From Gonium pectorale (lineage: Eukaryota > Chlorophyta > Chlorophyceae > Chlamydomonadales > Volvocaceae): a stretch of 57,237 nt of DNA. The DNA lies in assembly GCA_001584585.1 (NCBI GenBank), contig LSYV01000052.1, forward strand, positions 56,812 to 114,048, read 5' to 3'. Of this stretch, positions 10,369 through 29,913 are shown one piece after another. A program made the position numbers and the translations under genes. The notes beneath the pieces are model-generated. The model was given only the letters and a program-made list of their open reading frames with translations. It made no database searches and had not been told where the DNA came from. Within the stretch, counting starts at the first letter, position 1. Every line of letters begins with the position of its first letter.

Positions 10369-13300
10369 CTAGGGCGACCCGCAACACGCGCCTCCCACGC
10401 GGTCAGCCACGGCCCCGCTGTCACCCGGGCTGGCTGCTGCACCTCCCCTGCTGGCCTTGGGGCCCGGGCTGTCGAACTGCCCGAAGTGCACCGCCCGATT
10501 TCCGATGACGGTGAAATGCGGCGCAAGCCACGCCTCCCCCACCATGGAGGCGGTGTTGCCGCACACCAGCATCGGTTTGTTGGTCACGAACCTGCGGCGA
10601 GGAGGGCGGAAAATGTGTTTGAAGTTTCAAGGCGAAGCGGGGCAGAGCAGGCGAGTGCGAGGTTGCGAGCGACGAGCGGGGGGTATCGTGGAAGGCGCAA
10701 CCAACAGGGGCGTGAGGCAGGTCCCCAGACAAGGAAACAAGGACCCGGTGTCTGCCTCAATGGCCTCATGGCGTCAAAACCACGAGGCACGCCGGCGGCC
10801 CGTCAATTATGGCAGGAAGCGTTGTCGCATGGCCCTGCCGTACGTGCGGCCTCCGCCCTCATCACCTGTGGTGGTCGTCCAGCTCGTAAGCGTGCGGGCA
10901 GCCAGGGATACTGCCCTTGTACACGGCAGCCTGCGATGCGCGGACGGGGAGCGAAGATCAGAGCTGCCTTCAACGGGAAGAAGAAGCTCGAAGTATGATT
11001 GCACACGACTGGGCCTTGAGAGTGAGAGGGCCAGGCAACCCAGGCCGGTCCTTGCAATGACCAAGAGCCGGGCGCAACGGCGCCCGTCGTCCCCCGAGGC
11101 CCACCGATGCCCACCGGCTACCCACGCACATCACCCCTCATCTAGGCCTGGAAAAGGCGCCCCGCGGTGACTCTCAGCCTGGTGCACCTCGCACCTGTCC
11201 GTAGTCCTCACACGTGTCCTCGATCTGGCCCGGCACCTTGAACAGCCTGCGTCCGTGCAGGGTCACGCGAGGGACGGGCGGCCAGCCCGACTCATGAACA
11301 TGGACGAGACGGGGGTGGCGGGGAGATACGGTTCGCGATAACACATACACACGTTTGTTTCGAGTTTTTTGTGAGAAGCGCCCACCAGCGATAGATCTCC
11401 CTAACTCGAAGCCCCAACAAGTGCAGCAGCCGGCCCCCCATGTGCCTACCTGTAGGTGATGCTGTAGAAGCGCGCCTCGCCCAGCAGGTCCTGGGTGGAG
11501 GGGCAGCGAAGGCGTTAGCTGCGGTGAGCGAGCGAGAGGGTGGAGCGAAGCCGCAGACACACATACGTGTTGAGTGAGAGAGTGCACACCAGCTGCGCGA
11601 GTTCATCTTCCAGCCCCGTCATCACCCGGACACCGACACACACCCCACACCTTGAGTTTGGGGTCGCGGATAACAATCTCCTCGCACTCGAGCTGCCGCG
11701 GGGCCATGAAGCCAACCTGGGAGCGCCGAATCAACGCGGAACGCCAGTCCAGTAGCGGCGAAGCCAAGAGAACAGGCAACAGGGGCAGGAGGCAGAGAAT
11801 GTACGCGATGTGCACAGTTCTTCCGTCAGTTTGTGCGTCTTGTGTACTGGGCCCGACGAGAAGAGCAGCGAATGAGGCCGAGGTACGAACCCCAAGGACC
11901 CCAGCCCGCAGCCGGAGACCCCCGCGTGTTGCGCCCACACACGCAAGCACGCGCATGCACCACATGCTGGCCTCTTAAATCCTCTTATACCTGTTTATTG
12001 CACTCGGTCATGCATGCGTAACACGCAAAAGCACGCGCACGCACCTTGCGGCAGAGGCGGATGAAGTCGTTGATGTAGAGCACCCCCGCCAGGCACTCTC
12101 CCAGCAGCACCGGGTGCGTGCGGATGGCGGCGGGCAGGCGCCGGTCCGCGTACACGTCGGAAAAGTGCATCTCGCCGCCGGGCGCCAGCACCCGGTAGCC
12201 CTCCGACAGCACGTGGGCCTTGTCCGGCGACAGGTTGACCTGTGCGGGTGGGGCGGCATGGAAATGTCGGTATGTGTGCGGACGCGGATGCTACCGACAT
12301 ACGGTACGCAGACGTGGATGCTACCGACATACGGTATGCGGACGGGGATGCCGATGAAGCTATGGGGCGAAACGGCGACAACCCCAACCCCAACGGCCCG
12401 TGCGTAGTGAACCAAACGCGAGAGGACGTGACTAGACAATGCCTGCTGTGCCAACCGTGCTACCCCGCCAGTGCGGAGACGGCCATCGTGCCGCACACCC
12501 TACCATACGCACAGGCCCGCCCGAAACGCCTAAAACCCTCGCTGAAGGCCTCACTTCCCTGGCCTTGCGCATGCCCGTGTAGCCCCGACCTCGGCCCTGG
12601 CCCGTAAAGAAAGCCAAAACCCCACCCACCACGCAGTTGGACATGACGAGGTCCACGCTCTCGTCCGGAATGCCCGCTCGGTCCAGGTGCTCAATCTCCC
12701 CCTCCACAAAGCGCATGTTGGAGGCCGCGTAACCCAGCGTATCGCGGCAGTACGACTCCGCGTGGGAGGTGGCAACCGCAAGCAGGGAGGGCGTCATGTC
12801 CACGCCTGGGGGCCCGGGTGGTGTCGAGCGGGTGAGGGACAGAGTCGTGGGTGCACCGCAGTGCGAAGGCGGCGAGCATTCACGCCCCTCTCCCGCACGC
12901 CCGTTGCACATAGCACCAGTGCCTCCCCATGTCATGAGCGGCCCAATCAACGTTTTATGTGCACCTCCAACGCGCTCGCGCCAGGACGCAGCCGTCAAAG
13001 TGGCCACTAGTTGAGTGCTGCCTCAAGAGCTGCCACGCGCGCCGCCTTGCTCCTGCATCTCTCACCCCGCGCCATGCCACACCCAACCACCCTCTACCCT
13101 CTCGAGGGTATCTCACCATCTCTCACCATCTCCAGCCAAGCCCGCGCCACCCACCTATTACGCTACCGCTCTCGCCCACCAGCTTCGCCGCCACGTAGCA
13201 GTCTCGTCCGCTGCCGCAGCCCAGGTCCAGTACCCGCAGCCCCGAGATGCCGGCGGGTATGGGGTTGCCGCAGCCGTAGAACCTATCCTTCACTTCGGGG

Positions 13301-13874
13301 GGCACATCGCGCAGCGCGGCGCGGATGGCCGGCAGGGGCGCCTTGCACGCCGTGCACGCTGTGGTCTGCAGGTCGGCGCTCGTCTTGAGCGTCTGGCGCC
13401 GGCGCAAGGTGTGGGGAGCGGGTACGTCGGCGTCGGTTTGATCGGTGTGGCGGAGGCGGATATGCGCATAGTGCCGTATGGCTGCGCTAGGCGCGAGCGG
13501 AGTCGTGATGCCGTGGCTCTGATGGCCACGCTCTCCGGCTTGGTCGCCATCACCGCCATAAAGATTGGAAGACAGATATCATGGCGAACTAGCCAACATC
13601 GGGAAATATAGCACGACGCTAGGAGCAATATCTAGCAGCTGCGTTGTACTGCTAGTGTGGCACCCTGCTCACCGTCCCGCCGCTGTCGCCTTCGTCCCAG
13701 CAGACTTTTACAACAGACCCCGACCCGCGGTCCCTTAGGTGCGCCGTTAGAGGGCAGACGCACCTCCCCATAGTACTCTTTCACCGCTTTCTTCACGGCC
13801 CCCGGGTCGCTCCCCAGCTGCTGTGCGGAGGTAAGCTCCGCCAGCGCGGCCGGCTCCAACGGCGTGACAGTCAT
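10369..13874 (-). CDS. ARSM: arsenite methyltransferase (ArsM/AS3MT type), 9 exons
   Basis: SAM-dependent methylation of arsenite to mono-, di- and trimethyl arsenicals, a detoxification route. Exons on the minus strand: 13874-13764, 13392-13155, 12805-12630, 12239-12045, 11716-11651, 11490-11450, 11246-11195, 10930-10866, 10591-10369. All junctions are GT-AG and in phase, giving 388 residues (human AS3MT has 375). SAM motif I is DLGCGSGRDCY (about 93-103). The four thiols of the family are present: C50 in TTACTACKAP, C78 in FYGCG, C174 in MSNCVV and C224 in LLGECLAG; the last two have the same numbers as in the Cyanidioschyzon enzyme. The C-terminal domain keeps EDTCEDYGQ, LDDHHRF and VCGNTASMVGE, and a CC pair (384-385) lies at the tail. 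No targeting peptide is evident, so it is probably cytosolic. Confidence 0.94.
12286..12352. repeat. 30-bp tandem repeat in an ARSM intron
   Basis: Two copies of a 30-nt unit beginning GGATGCTACCGACATACGGT occupy 12286-12315 and 12316-12345, with three differences, followed by a short third start. They lie within intron 3 of the arsenite methyltransferase. The flank at 12263-12274 carries the inverted core ATGTCGGTATGT. Confidence 0.7.
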
Positions 13875-22170
<8,296 letters not shown>

Positions 22171-22506
22171 GCGGGGCGGAGCGGAGGCGGCCCGCCGGGT
22201 GTCGGTGGCACGCCGGGTGGCACTTCTGGAATGTGGGCGTCACGGCAGGCTTGCGAGCATGCCGTGCGTGACATGCGGAGCAGGGCGCGGCGCCAGCTTG
22301 CGGGCAGTGCAAAGCGAAGCTGACACACAGCTTGCGGACGCTCTTCACAGCCCTGCGGAGTGCCGATGTCGGTCAGGCGTCAGGGGCGCCCGGAGGAGGC
22401 CTTGGGGCGAAGGGTGGCGCCGCCGTGAACGGGTGCTTGGGGCCAAGCGGCCACAGGCTGGCGGCTGCGACGGGCCGTGCATGCTTGGGGCGGCTTGTGG
22501 ATGAAA

Positions 22507-22511
22507 TGTAA
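22507..22511 (+). terminator. candidate TGTAA polyadenylation signal for RUVBL1
   Basis: TGTAA is 337 nt after the RUVBL1 stop, a usual distance for a volvocine 3' UTR. Confidence 0.5.
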
Positions 22512-25117
22512 GCTCCACGTGGTCCGGAAGGAAGCTGCCGCAGACCAGATGGACGAAGGGGCGGATGGCTGTGACAGGCAGTGTCCGGGTCCATGCAGGC
22601 GATGCGATCACAGGCTGCCTGAGAGGTGATGCAAGCAGTTGATGGGGCTCGTGGCCAGAGTCCCATGGTCATGGCTGAAAGATGATGGCTCGGTCGGCCG
22701 CGCGTGTTGTGTAAGGGCAAATCACCAAGACATAGCTAGGAAGTTCTGGGTGGTAGCGGGCCAGCGGGAGAAGGCAGCGGCCATCCGGGCCATCCCTCAT
22801 TAGGAAACCTTGTCCTTCTGGGCCTGTTCTGGGTCTCCTATTCTGGGTCTCATAACCGACCTGCGGTGGGGCCAGGTCCGCAGAAGGGCCGTTTATATGC
22901 GGCAATCTCCGGCGGCATGCGCTGGGGACAGTGGTTGTGGAAGGCATTCTCAGCAATGAAGTCTTGGGGCGCATTCCTCTCCCGACCGTCGAAACAACAG
23001 GCTGAGGGTGGAAGGGAGGGGTCGGGGAAGGGTCCTGATGTCGCGTCTCTTGGTGGTCCGTAGCATTTAAGGACCACCATGGCCGGGGTTATTTGATTGA
23101 CGGGTTTTGCCGAACCGACCGATCCCTGGCTGACTGGTTTCCCAAGCCCGCCGCCTGCCCAACCCATCGACGAGAAAGAAACCACCCGACCCGAAAGCAG
23201 GGAGAGCCCAGGGCAACGCGGAAGGGCCGGGTCCTAAAGGGCGGAGAGGGCGCATGTCTAGCCTAGGGGAGGGGGGAATGGGGCTTTGTCGTATGCCGTA
23301 CCATGGGGTTCATGGCCAGACTCCCATGGTGCGGCAGCGGCGGTGGCGGTCTAGCGGCGGCAGCAGCAGCAGCGGCGACTGCAGGAGCGCCCCCTCTGTG
23401 TTGGGGAGCAAACGGAACTGCCGTCCTCAAACACAACCGCCGCCATCGCGCTGCGGCCGTGTACAACGCGGCTAAAAGTTAGCAGTGACTTGAGCACTGC
23501 ACCAGGATGCGGGCCACTGCAGCGACATGGACGCTGCTGTATGACCCTTCACATACAACGCCATACATGTGTACCTTTCGGCAACCGCGAAATGCAAGAC
23601 GCCCATGCGTAAGACTGACGCCAATGGCGCACGTCCCACAGCACGTGAGACCGTCTCACCCGAACGGCTGGGGGCCAGCAGCGGCGTTGGCGTCTACAGC
23701 GGTGGTGGCGGCGGCAGCAGCTAGCGGATGAGCGGCGACGGCGACGGCCGCAGCCCTGCAATGACAGTGGCCAGTCGACGGTTAAGGGCTCTGTCCGCCC
23801 GGCGATCTGTAAGCCGCCGCAAGCGCGGCCCCGTGCGGCCTGTGAGCAGGTGTGCCACGCAAGAGGCAAGACGGCCCGTCCCGCGCTCACCGTGCGTAGT
23901 GCGTTCGACGGCTCCTTCATTGTTGCCGTAAACGCGCCTCTCAGCTAGATAGGCGGTTGGATAGGCGGTTGTTGCCGTCGCCCGCTACCTCGCTAATAGC
24001 AAAGCGCGTTACGAGAGCCGGCGGTGTCGCTTGCGTCGCCTGGCAGCCTTTACCGCAATAGTCGATCCAGGTGCCTGCGGGGTTATTGGTGGCAACGTGT
24101 GGCACGTGTTGCAACGAGACAACAATCCCGCCACGAGGAAGCTGGGGACGACCTGGTTGCCAGAGCGCCCTAGGAGCGAGCAAACCGAGGACCACTACAT
24201 GACGAGGCTACGGAAGCGCAAAGAGACCTCTGTAACGCTACATGGTGTAAACCGCCACGAGCGGCAACACCCAAGTGGAAGGGAAGAGACCGAAGAGGGG
24301 GAGAGGAAGTGCGAGCACAGCGCACGACCGCATACCCCATGCCGGACAAGCTCCGGAACCAGCACAAACACAGGCGCGGCGGTACTACATCACGGCACCT
24401 TCTAAACCTCGACAGTTCTGCAGGCTCTAGAGGTCACGGGTGCAGAACAGCGGTGGATCCGACGTTATGGAGTGTAGGCGCTGACTGCTCAGGAGCGGTA
24501 AAGTGGGGGTTTCCGGTAAGGGCTTGGGGGCGAGGGTTAGTCGGTTAGAGGTTGCGATGCAAGATGCCTGCACGCTCGCTGAACCAGTGAGGAGCGAAGG
24601 GGAGGACTGATCCCGGCATAGAGGACCGATAGATGGGGTAGTGAGAGGCTGTGCTTATGTACGCCGTACTCTCGTTAGTCATGGCTTAGCCAACCGGTCC
24701 TCTCCCTAGAGGAGGCTGCTGTCAAGCCGACATCCGTCGAAACACCAAAGACGGCCCAAGAACCCGCTGGGACGTGTGCCTAGACATGGACCTGTCCAAT
24801 GCATTTTGTTGCCTTAGCCGCCTTTGCCATGCAGCAAGACAGGTTACCGGAGTTGCTGCGCCCGCCACCGTTGTGCTGCGTGGAGTGCAGCCGAGTATGT
24901 TCAGCAGCCATCAGGTCATGGGTGCGTGGGGGCGCTTTGGAGTCTCCGAACCCTCCAAAACGCAGGGTCGACCTCAACCGGTAGGTTATGTCAGCCTGCA
25001 TCCGTGCAAGGTGCAACAGGTGTTGCAGGGTGCCCCAGAGTGCCTCGACCCATCCATGCGCACCTCCTCCCAGTGCAGCCCCGCCAGCGCGGCCAGTGGG
25101 CGGACAGCACGGAGCGG

Positions 25118-25196
25118 CACAGCAGTGCGGGTGGTGGGGTGGGGTGGGGTGGGGACAGAAGAGTTCTGTCCCCATCCCACCACCCGCACTGCTGTG
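25118..25196. repeat. long inverted repeat / hairpin
   Basis: The left arm (25118-25160) begins CACAGCAGTGCGGGTGGTGG and ends GGGGACAGAA. The right arm (25164-25196) is its reverse complement apart from two extra GGGGT units in the left arm and one mismatch. The loop is only GAG (25161-25163). The transcript of either strand would fold into a stem of about 33 bp with a G-rich bulge. Confidence 0.85.
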
Positions 25197-26519
25197 GCGT
25201 TGTTTTGTTTCGTGCGTGGCAGTGCAATATGGTTGAGGGTGGCCCTTCCAATCTGTCGCGTGGATGCGTGCGCCGAGCGGCTTGTGTTGTCGCCGCCAGC
25301 TAAGGCCATAGGCCTTGATTGCCGGGCTTGCCTCCTGAAAGCAAAGGTGGCGGATGGGAGGCCCCGCTTCTCGTGCTGCGCTGGCTGCTGGAGCGAGGAG
25401 GGCTAATCCATGGACTTGAGTGCTGTGCAGCAGGGGGCGCCGCGCCGCCGCCATACCCGAGTCGCGCGCCAGGCCCCTTCATCCGGGCAGGTACGGTCAT
25501 GGGAGTCCATATGCCGATGAGCGAATGCGAATGTTTCGATCCGTCTCTCGGTCGCCGTCGATCACTTGCCCGTATTAAAGCTGCAGCCCAGCCGGTCCTT
25601 CAAGAAACCCAGCAATGTGTCCGTGTACGATGTGCTGACGTCGGCTGGCGTCTGGCGTCGTCGGGTTACTTAGTCGGGCATCCCTGCGGGTGCCGAGATC
25701 GGTCACGCGCCACCACACCCCCTCCGGAGTCTGGACGGGATATGCTGCCACAGGCGTGCAGTAGCTGCAGTAGGCGCCTTGATTGACTGCCTGTGGCTAC
25801 CCTCCGCTTCTCCTACGCTGCGGAGAGCTCGCTCTGCTTCGTTCCGGGAAGCCTACTGGAGTCAGCTGCTGGAGGGTGCGCACGCTCCAGGAGAAGCCGT
25901 GATCTATTCGCGGGGTGGAGTGTTTGCGTGGTGGCTAGGCCTATGATTTGGCGTGGGTTTTTGGATGATCTGCTACCAGCCTCCACTTTCCGGGATGAAA
26001 GCCGCGGCGCGTTCATTCGTGGTTCCCATGGCGCAAACGTGATGCCCAAAGATACAACACGACTCCTCGGCCCCAGCCACCAGCCATCCTTTGTGCATTC
26101 AACACGTCTGTTCGCCGTCAAAAGCCCCCGCCTAAGCGGCCCGTTAGCGGCCCCGCTCGGGGCTGTACCGTGGCGTGCCCCGTGGGTCGCTCAGGGACGC
26201 TCGGGCTTGGGGGTTCTGCACAGACCGCGCAGCCGCATTGAAAGTGTTGCATTGGGCAAAGCGTTCAGCCGAATCGAGTGCGTGCTTGCATGCACGTGGT
26301 CAGTCCCGCACCTGACCGCAACATGCCGCGACAGTGGATAGCCACTTCTCGTAACATCAAACACTTTGTTGATCCCTACTGTTGCTTTATTAGGATTCGG
26401 CCATTGGGGCTGTGTTGCGTATGTTGCAAGCACAAACGACAGGGATGCATCCGTAGGTAATCCCCTTTTCAGGGGTGAAGTAGGCTGGCTTTGGCCGGTG
26501 TCGCGACCGGAAGGCTCTT

Positions 26520-29500
26520 ATGATGGCGTTACCTCTTCGCTCGGCCCCGGCCTGCCGCTCGCCGGATGCCCCTAGCTGCAGCTATCGACCACCGCCTTCA
26601 TTGTCAGCATCTCGTTTGCGGCTTGCCTTGTCGGCTGGCAGCGTGGGCGAGCATCGGGGAGCGTCAATCAGGACCAATGTCTCGGTGGCCGGCGATCATG
26701 GGGAGGGACAGCAGCATCCAGCCGTAACAGATGGCCCTCTTCCAACGATCCTACACTACGGCCATGCGCTTTACGCCTTCAGCAGACCCCATACGATGAT
26801 CGGAACCGCGCTCTCTGTCGTCTCGATCTCGTTACTGGCTCTGGGAGGCACCAGCTTCGGATCGGAAGCAGCCGTGGCCCTGGCGCAAGCGCTCGTGTCG
26901 GCACTGCTTATGAACGTTTCCATTGTGGGGATCAACCAGCTCTATGACATTGAGATAGACAAGGTACGCCCTCCGTGCCACAGGGGCGGGATGGGTCAGG
27001 ACACGCGGGCGAACGCAAGGAGGCGGGGTTAACGCACTGTCGGGCCCGCTCCACAAGCACCCTCAGGCTCCCTGTCTGGTCAGCCCCCGCGCAGGCCCCG
27101 GGCCGCTCCTGGAATCACTCCAGTCCTATCCCACCAGCCCGCGTAGTTGCGGTGCATCCACGCACTCTGTTCGCCCCAACGCACACCCGCACACCACACC
27201 TCCCCGCCCGCTCTCCGGTCCCTGCGCCCGTCCCCGGCCCCGTGCATCAGGTCAACAAACCCTACCTCCCGCTGGCCTCCGGGGCCCTGACTCCGGCTCA
27301 GGGCCTGGCCACTGTGGTGGTCACAGCCCTGGGCAGCTGCCTGCTGGGCCTGTCCAGCGGCTCCCCCGCGCTGCTGGCCACGCTGCTGGTCAGCCTGGGG
27401 CTGGGCATCATCTACTCGGCCGACCTGCCCTTCATGCGGTGGTAAGGGCGAACGCGTTCTGATGGTGGGGGCGGCGGCTACCGCAATGCATGGCGGGATG
27501 GGCGTTGGGTGGGTGGCTGCTGTCTTCAGGGCGGCCGGGCTGTGTGCAAAGGATGTGCAAAGGGTGTGCGAACGGCGTGCAGAAGGCATGCGGGTGACAC
27601 TAATTGTAAGCTTGGATTCGGTGGGTGGATGGCTGGGTCGAGGCGCAGCTGCAATGCGGCTCGACGATGCCGCATGACGCCCCCGCGATGAAGACGTGCA
27701 GGGCTGGGCTGGGCTGGCCAGTTTGCGGTCCGCCAGTCCTTCCGCCGGTGCACAACAGCTGCCATCATCAGGGGGCAAAGCTGCACCACGTCACCTTCCA
27801 AAGTCCACACCGTTCTGCTGCCCTCTCCCCTTCCCCTCCGCTGCCCGGGACAGGAAGCGCTCCCCGGTCCTGGCCGCTGGCTGCATCCTGGCGGTGGGTG
27901 GTTTGGGTGAGGCGCCTTTCGCCTGAGGTGGTCACATAAAATTAACTGTTAGGAGAAAGAGTGTGCAAACGGTCGAGTACGACGGACGAGGCTTTTTATT
28001 CGTGGTGCTCGGACGTAGTAGCCGAACAGGCTGACCATGAGCATCTTTGTCTTTAGCGAGCACTCACCAACCGTACTTGTATAGTGTGATGTCGGTTGCT
28101 TCGCATCCCGATCGAGCCGTGGGTACGGCCGGGCTGCACAAGGGCTGCCGATGATGCCTTTTCTTTCACAGTTTGTCCGATGCGGGCCCGCGCGGTCCGC
28201 CAGGACGACAAGATTACATGCTGAGGCAACTATAGTGGGGCAACTGGGGCGGGGTCCAAGGGGTGTCGCTGTCTTGGGCCCTTGCGGGCACCGCTTGCTG
28301 AATCCCCGGCACCGGGGCGCATGGACGGCGCTTCCGGGGCCTTCAGTGCACTGGGAGGCACTGGGAGCTGAAGCGCATGCAGCTGGGCCACTGGCCCTGC
28401 CTTTAATGCACTGACAAGATGCCTCGACCGCACCGAGTGCTCCGTGCCTTGGTTGCACTGGCGCGCCTCAGGGCGGTGGAAGGACGTACCTTTGCAACGC
28501 GCCAACATCCTCGTCTTGCCGTTGCCGAACCCGCCGGCCGCCATCGCCCAACCCCTGCTGTGTTGCAAGATTGTTCTTGTCTCGATTGCGGTTCGGCGTC
28601 ACGCTTTGTGACCCGTTTCCCACCTTCACCACCGCCATAACCATCGCTGCCGCCAGGTCCGCGCCATCATCGTGCAGCTGGGCTTCTACACTCACATGCG
28701 CGCCGCCGTTGCCACCACCGCCGCCGGCGTCGGCGCCTCCGCCGCCGCGGGGGCGCCGCTGTCGGGCTTGCAGGCCGCCGCCGCTGCACTGAGCCCTTCT
28801 GTACAGTTTGTAATTGGCTTTATGCTGTTCTTCTCTGTGGTGATCGCGCTGTTCAAGGACCTCCCGGACGTTGTTGGAGACAGGAAGGCCGGGGTGAGAG
28901 ACCTTGGGGGGAGGGGGCAGGGGCGAGGTTTAGACGACCGCATTGCGGGGTTGGGGCTGGAGCGGAGAGCGGCCAGGGGTGGGTTGGCCGAAAGCCGGGA
29001 GCCAATACAGGGGAACAAGGCGAGGCGCGCTCTTCGGGCATTGCTCGGGGATTTGCGTGGTTGCATCTGAGGATTTGAATTGGCTGACGCAGCCGATCAG
29101 ACGGCTGTGTGTCAGTTTGTGACTTTGGGGTACGATGACATCGGTCGAACAGTGAGCCGTCTGTGGGTGCCGGTCTCGTTGCTGGCCTGACGCATTGCGT
29201 TGCTTTCCTTGCTCTCTCAGCTGCCTAGCTCGGCCTTAGCCTCGCAGCTGCGCCCCGCCCGCGCAGGTGCGCACGCTGTCGGTCCGCATGGGCGAGGGCA
29301 GCGTCTTCCGCATCTGCGTCGGACTGCTCACCGCGGCGTACGCGGGCGCGGCGGTAGCCTCGCTGACGCTGCCGGCCGGGGCGGCGGCCAGGGCGCTGCT
29401 CTTCGCGGGCCACGCCGCCCTGTGCGGCGCGCTGCTGCACCGGTACGTACGGCACGGGCAAGTGTGACGTCACTGCTTCCGTACAGCGGCACGGGGGACA

Positions 29501-29913
29501 GCATAGTGATAGCCGTTCTGCGGCTTGCGCGTTTGCGCGCTCCTCGGGAGCCCAAAACTCCCGCCCCATGTCTAGCGTGCCGGTGTGCTCTAGGGACACC
29601 TGCGTGCGTCTCCCACGCGCTGCACCATCGTCATTCGGTGGAGCGTTCCTCTTGACACCTGCGCTGCAGCCTTCGAGCATGCGAACCGTGGCTGCCTGCC
29701 CTGGCCCACACTCCCTTGCCGACTTGCCTTGCATTGTCGCTGCGTGTGTCCGCCACCCTCTTCCACTCCCTCCTCTTTCTCCTCCTCCTCTTCCGCCCCA
29801 CCCGCAGTGCTCGCAGCGTGGACACTCGTCAGAAGTCCCACCTGACAGACTACTACATGTTTGTGTGGAAGCTCTTCTACGCCGAGTATCTACTCATCCC
29901 ATTCTTCGGGTAG
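26520..29913 (+). CDS. VTE2: homogentisate phytyltransferase (tocopherol biosynthesis), 6 exons
   Basis: Membrane UbiA-family prenyltransferase that joins phytyl diphosphate to homogentisate to give 2-methyl-6-phytylbenzoquinol, the committed step of tocopherol synthesis in the plastid envelope. Exons: 26520-26963, 27251-27441, 27854-27893, 28657-28893, 29267-29442, 29808-29913; all GT-AG and in phase, 397 residues. The first 70-80 residues are Ser/Arg/Ala/Pro-rich with no acidic cluster at the start, as in an algal transit peptide. Prenyl-binding motifs are NQLYDIEID (139-147) and KDLPDVVGD (292-300). SRPHTMIGTALSV, VNKPYLPLASG and AVRAIIVQLGFYTH match plant VTE2. The C-terminus FVWKLFYAEYLLIPF favours VTE2 over the related homogentisate solanesyltransferase. 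Several hydrophobic helices are visible between the motifs. Confidence 0.92.

Larger units (their letters stand above)
22171..26519. other. gene-poor stretch upstream of VTE2
   Basis: About 4.3 kb without a gene I can support. The first 340 nt are the RUVBL1 3' UTR, and the last few hundred should hold the VTE2 promoter. Several open frames exist (for example plus 24774-25406 and 25793-26341), but none shows a recognisable domain or clear splice-linked continuation. A long hairpin-forming inverted repeat lies at 25118-25196. The region could hide a lineage-specific gene or decayed transposon. Confidence 0.4.

Noticed and set aside
24774..25406. 210-codon plus-strand open frame.
   Set aside because: It runs through the inverted repeat, shows no domain, and equally long frames exist on the other strand, as expected for GC-rich DNA.
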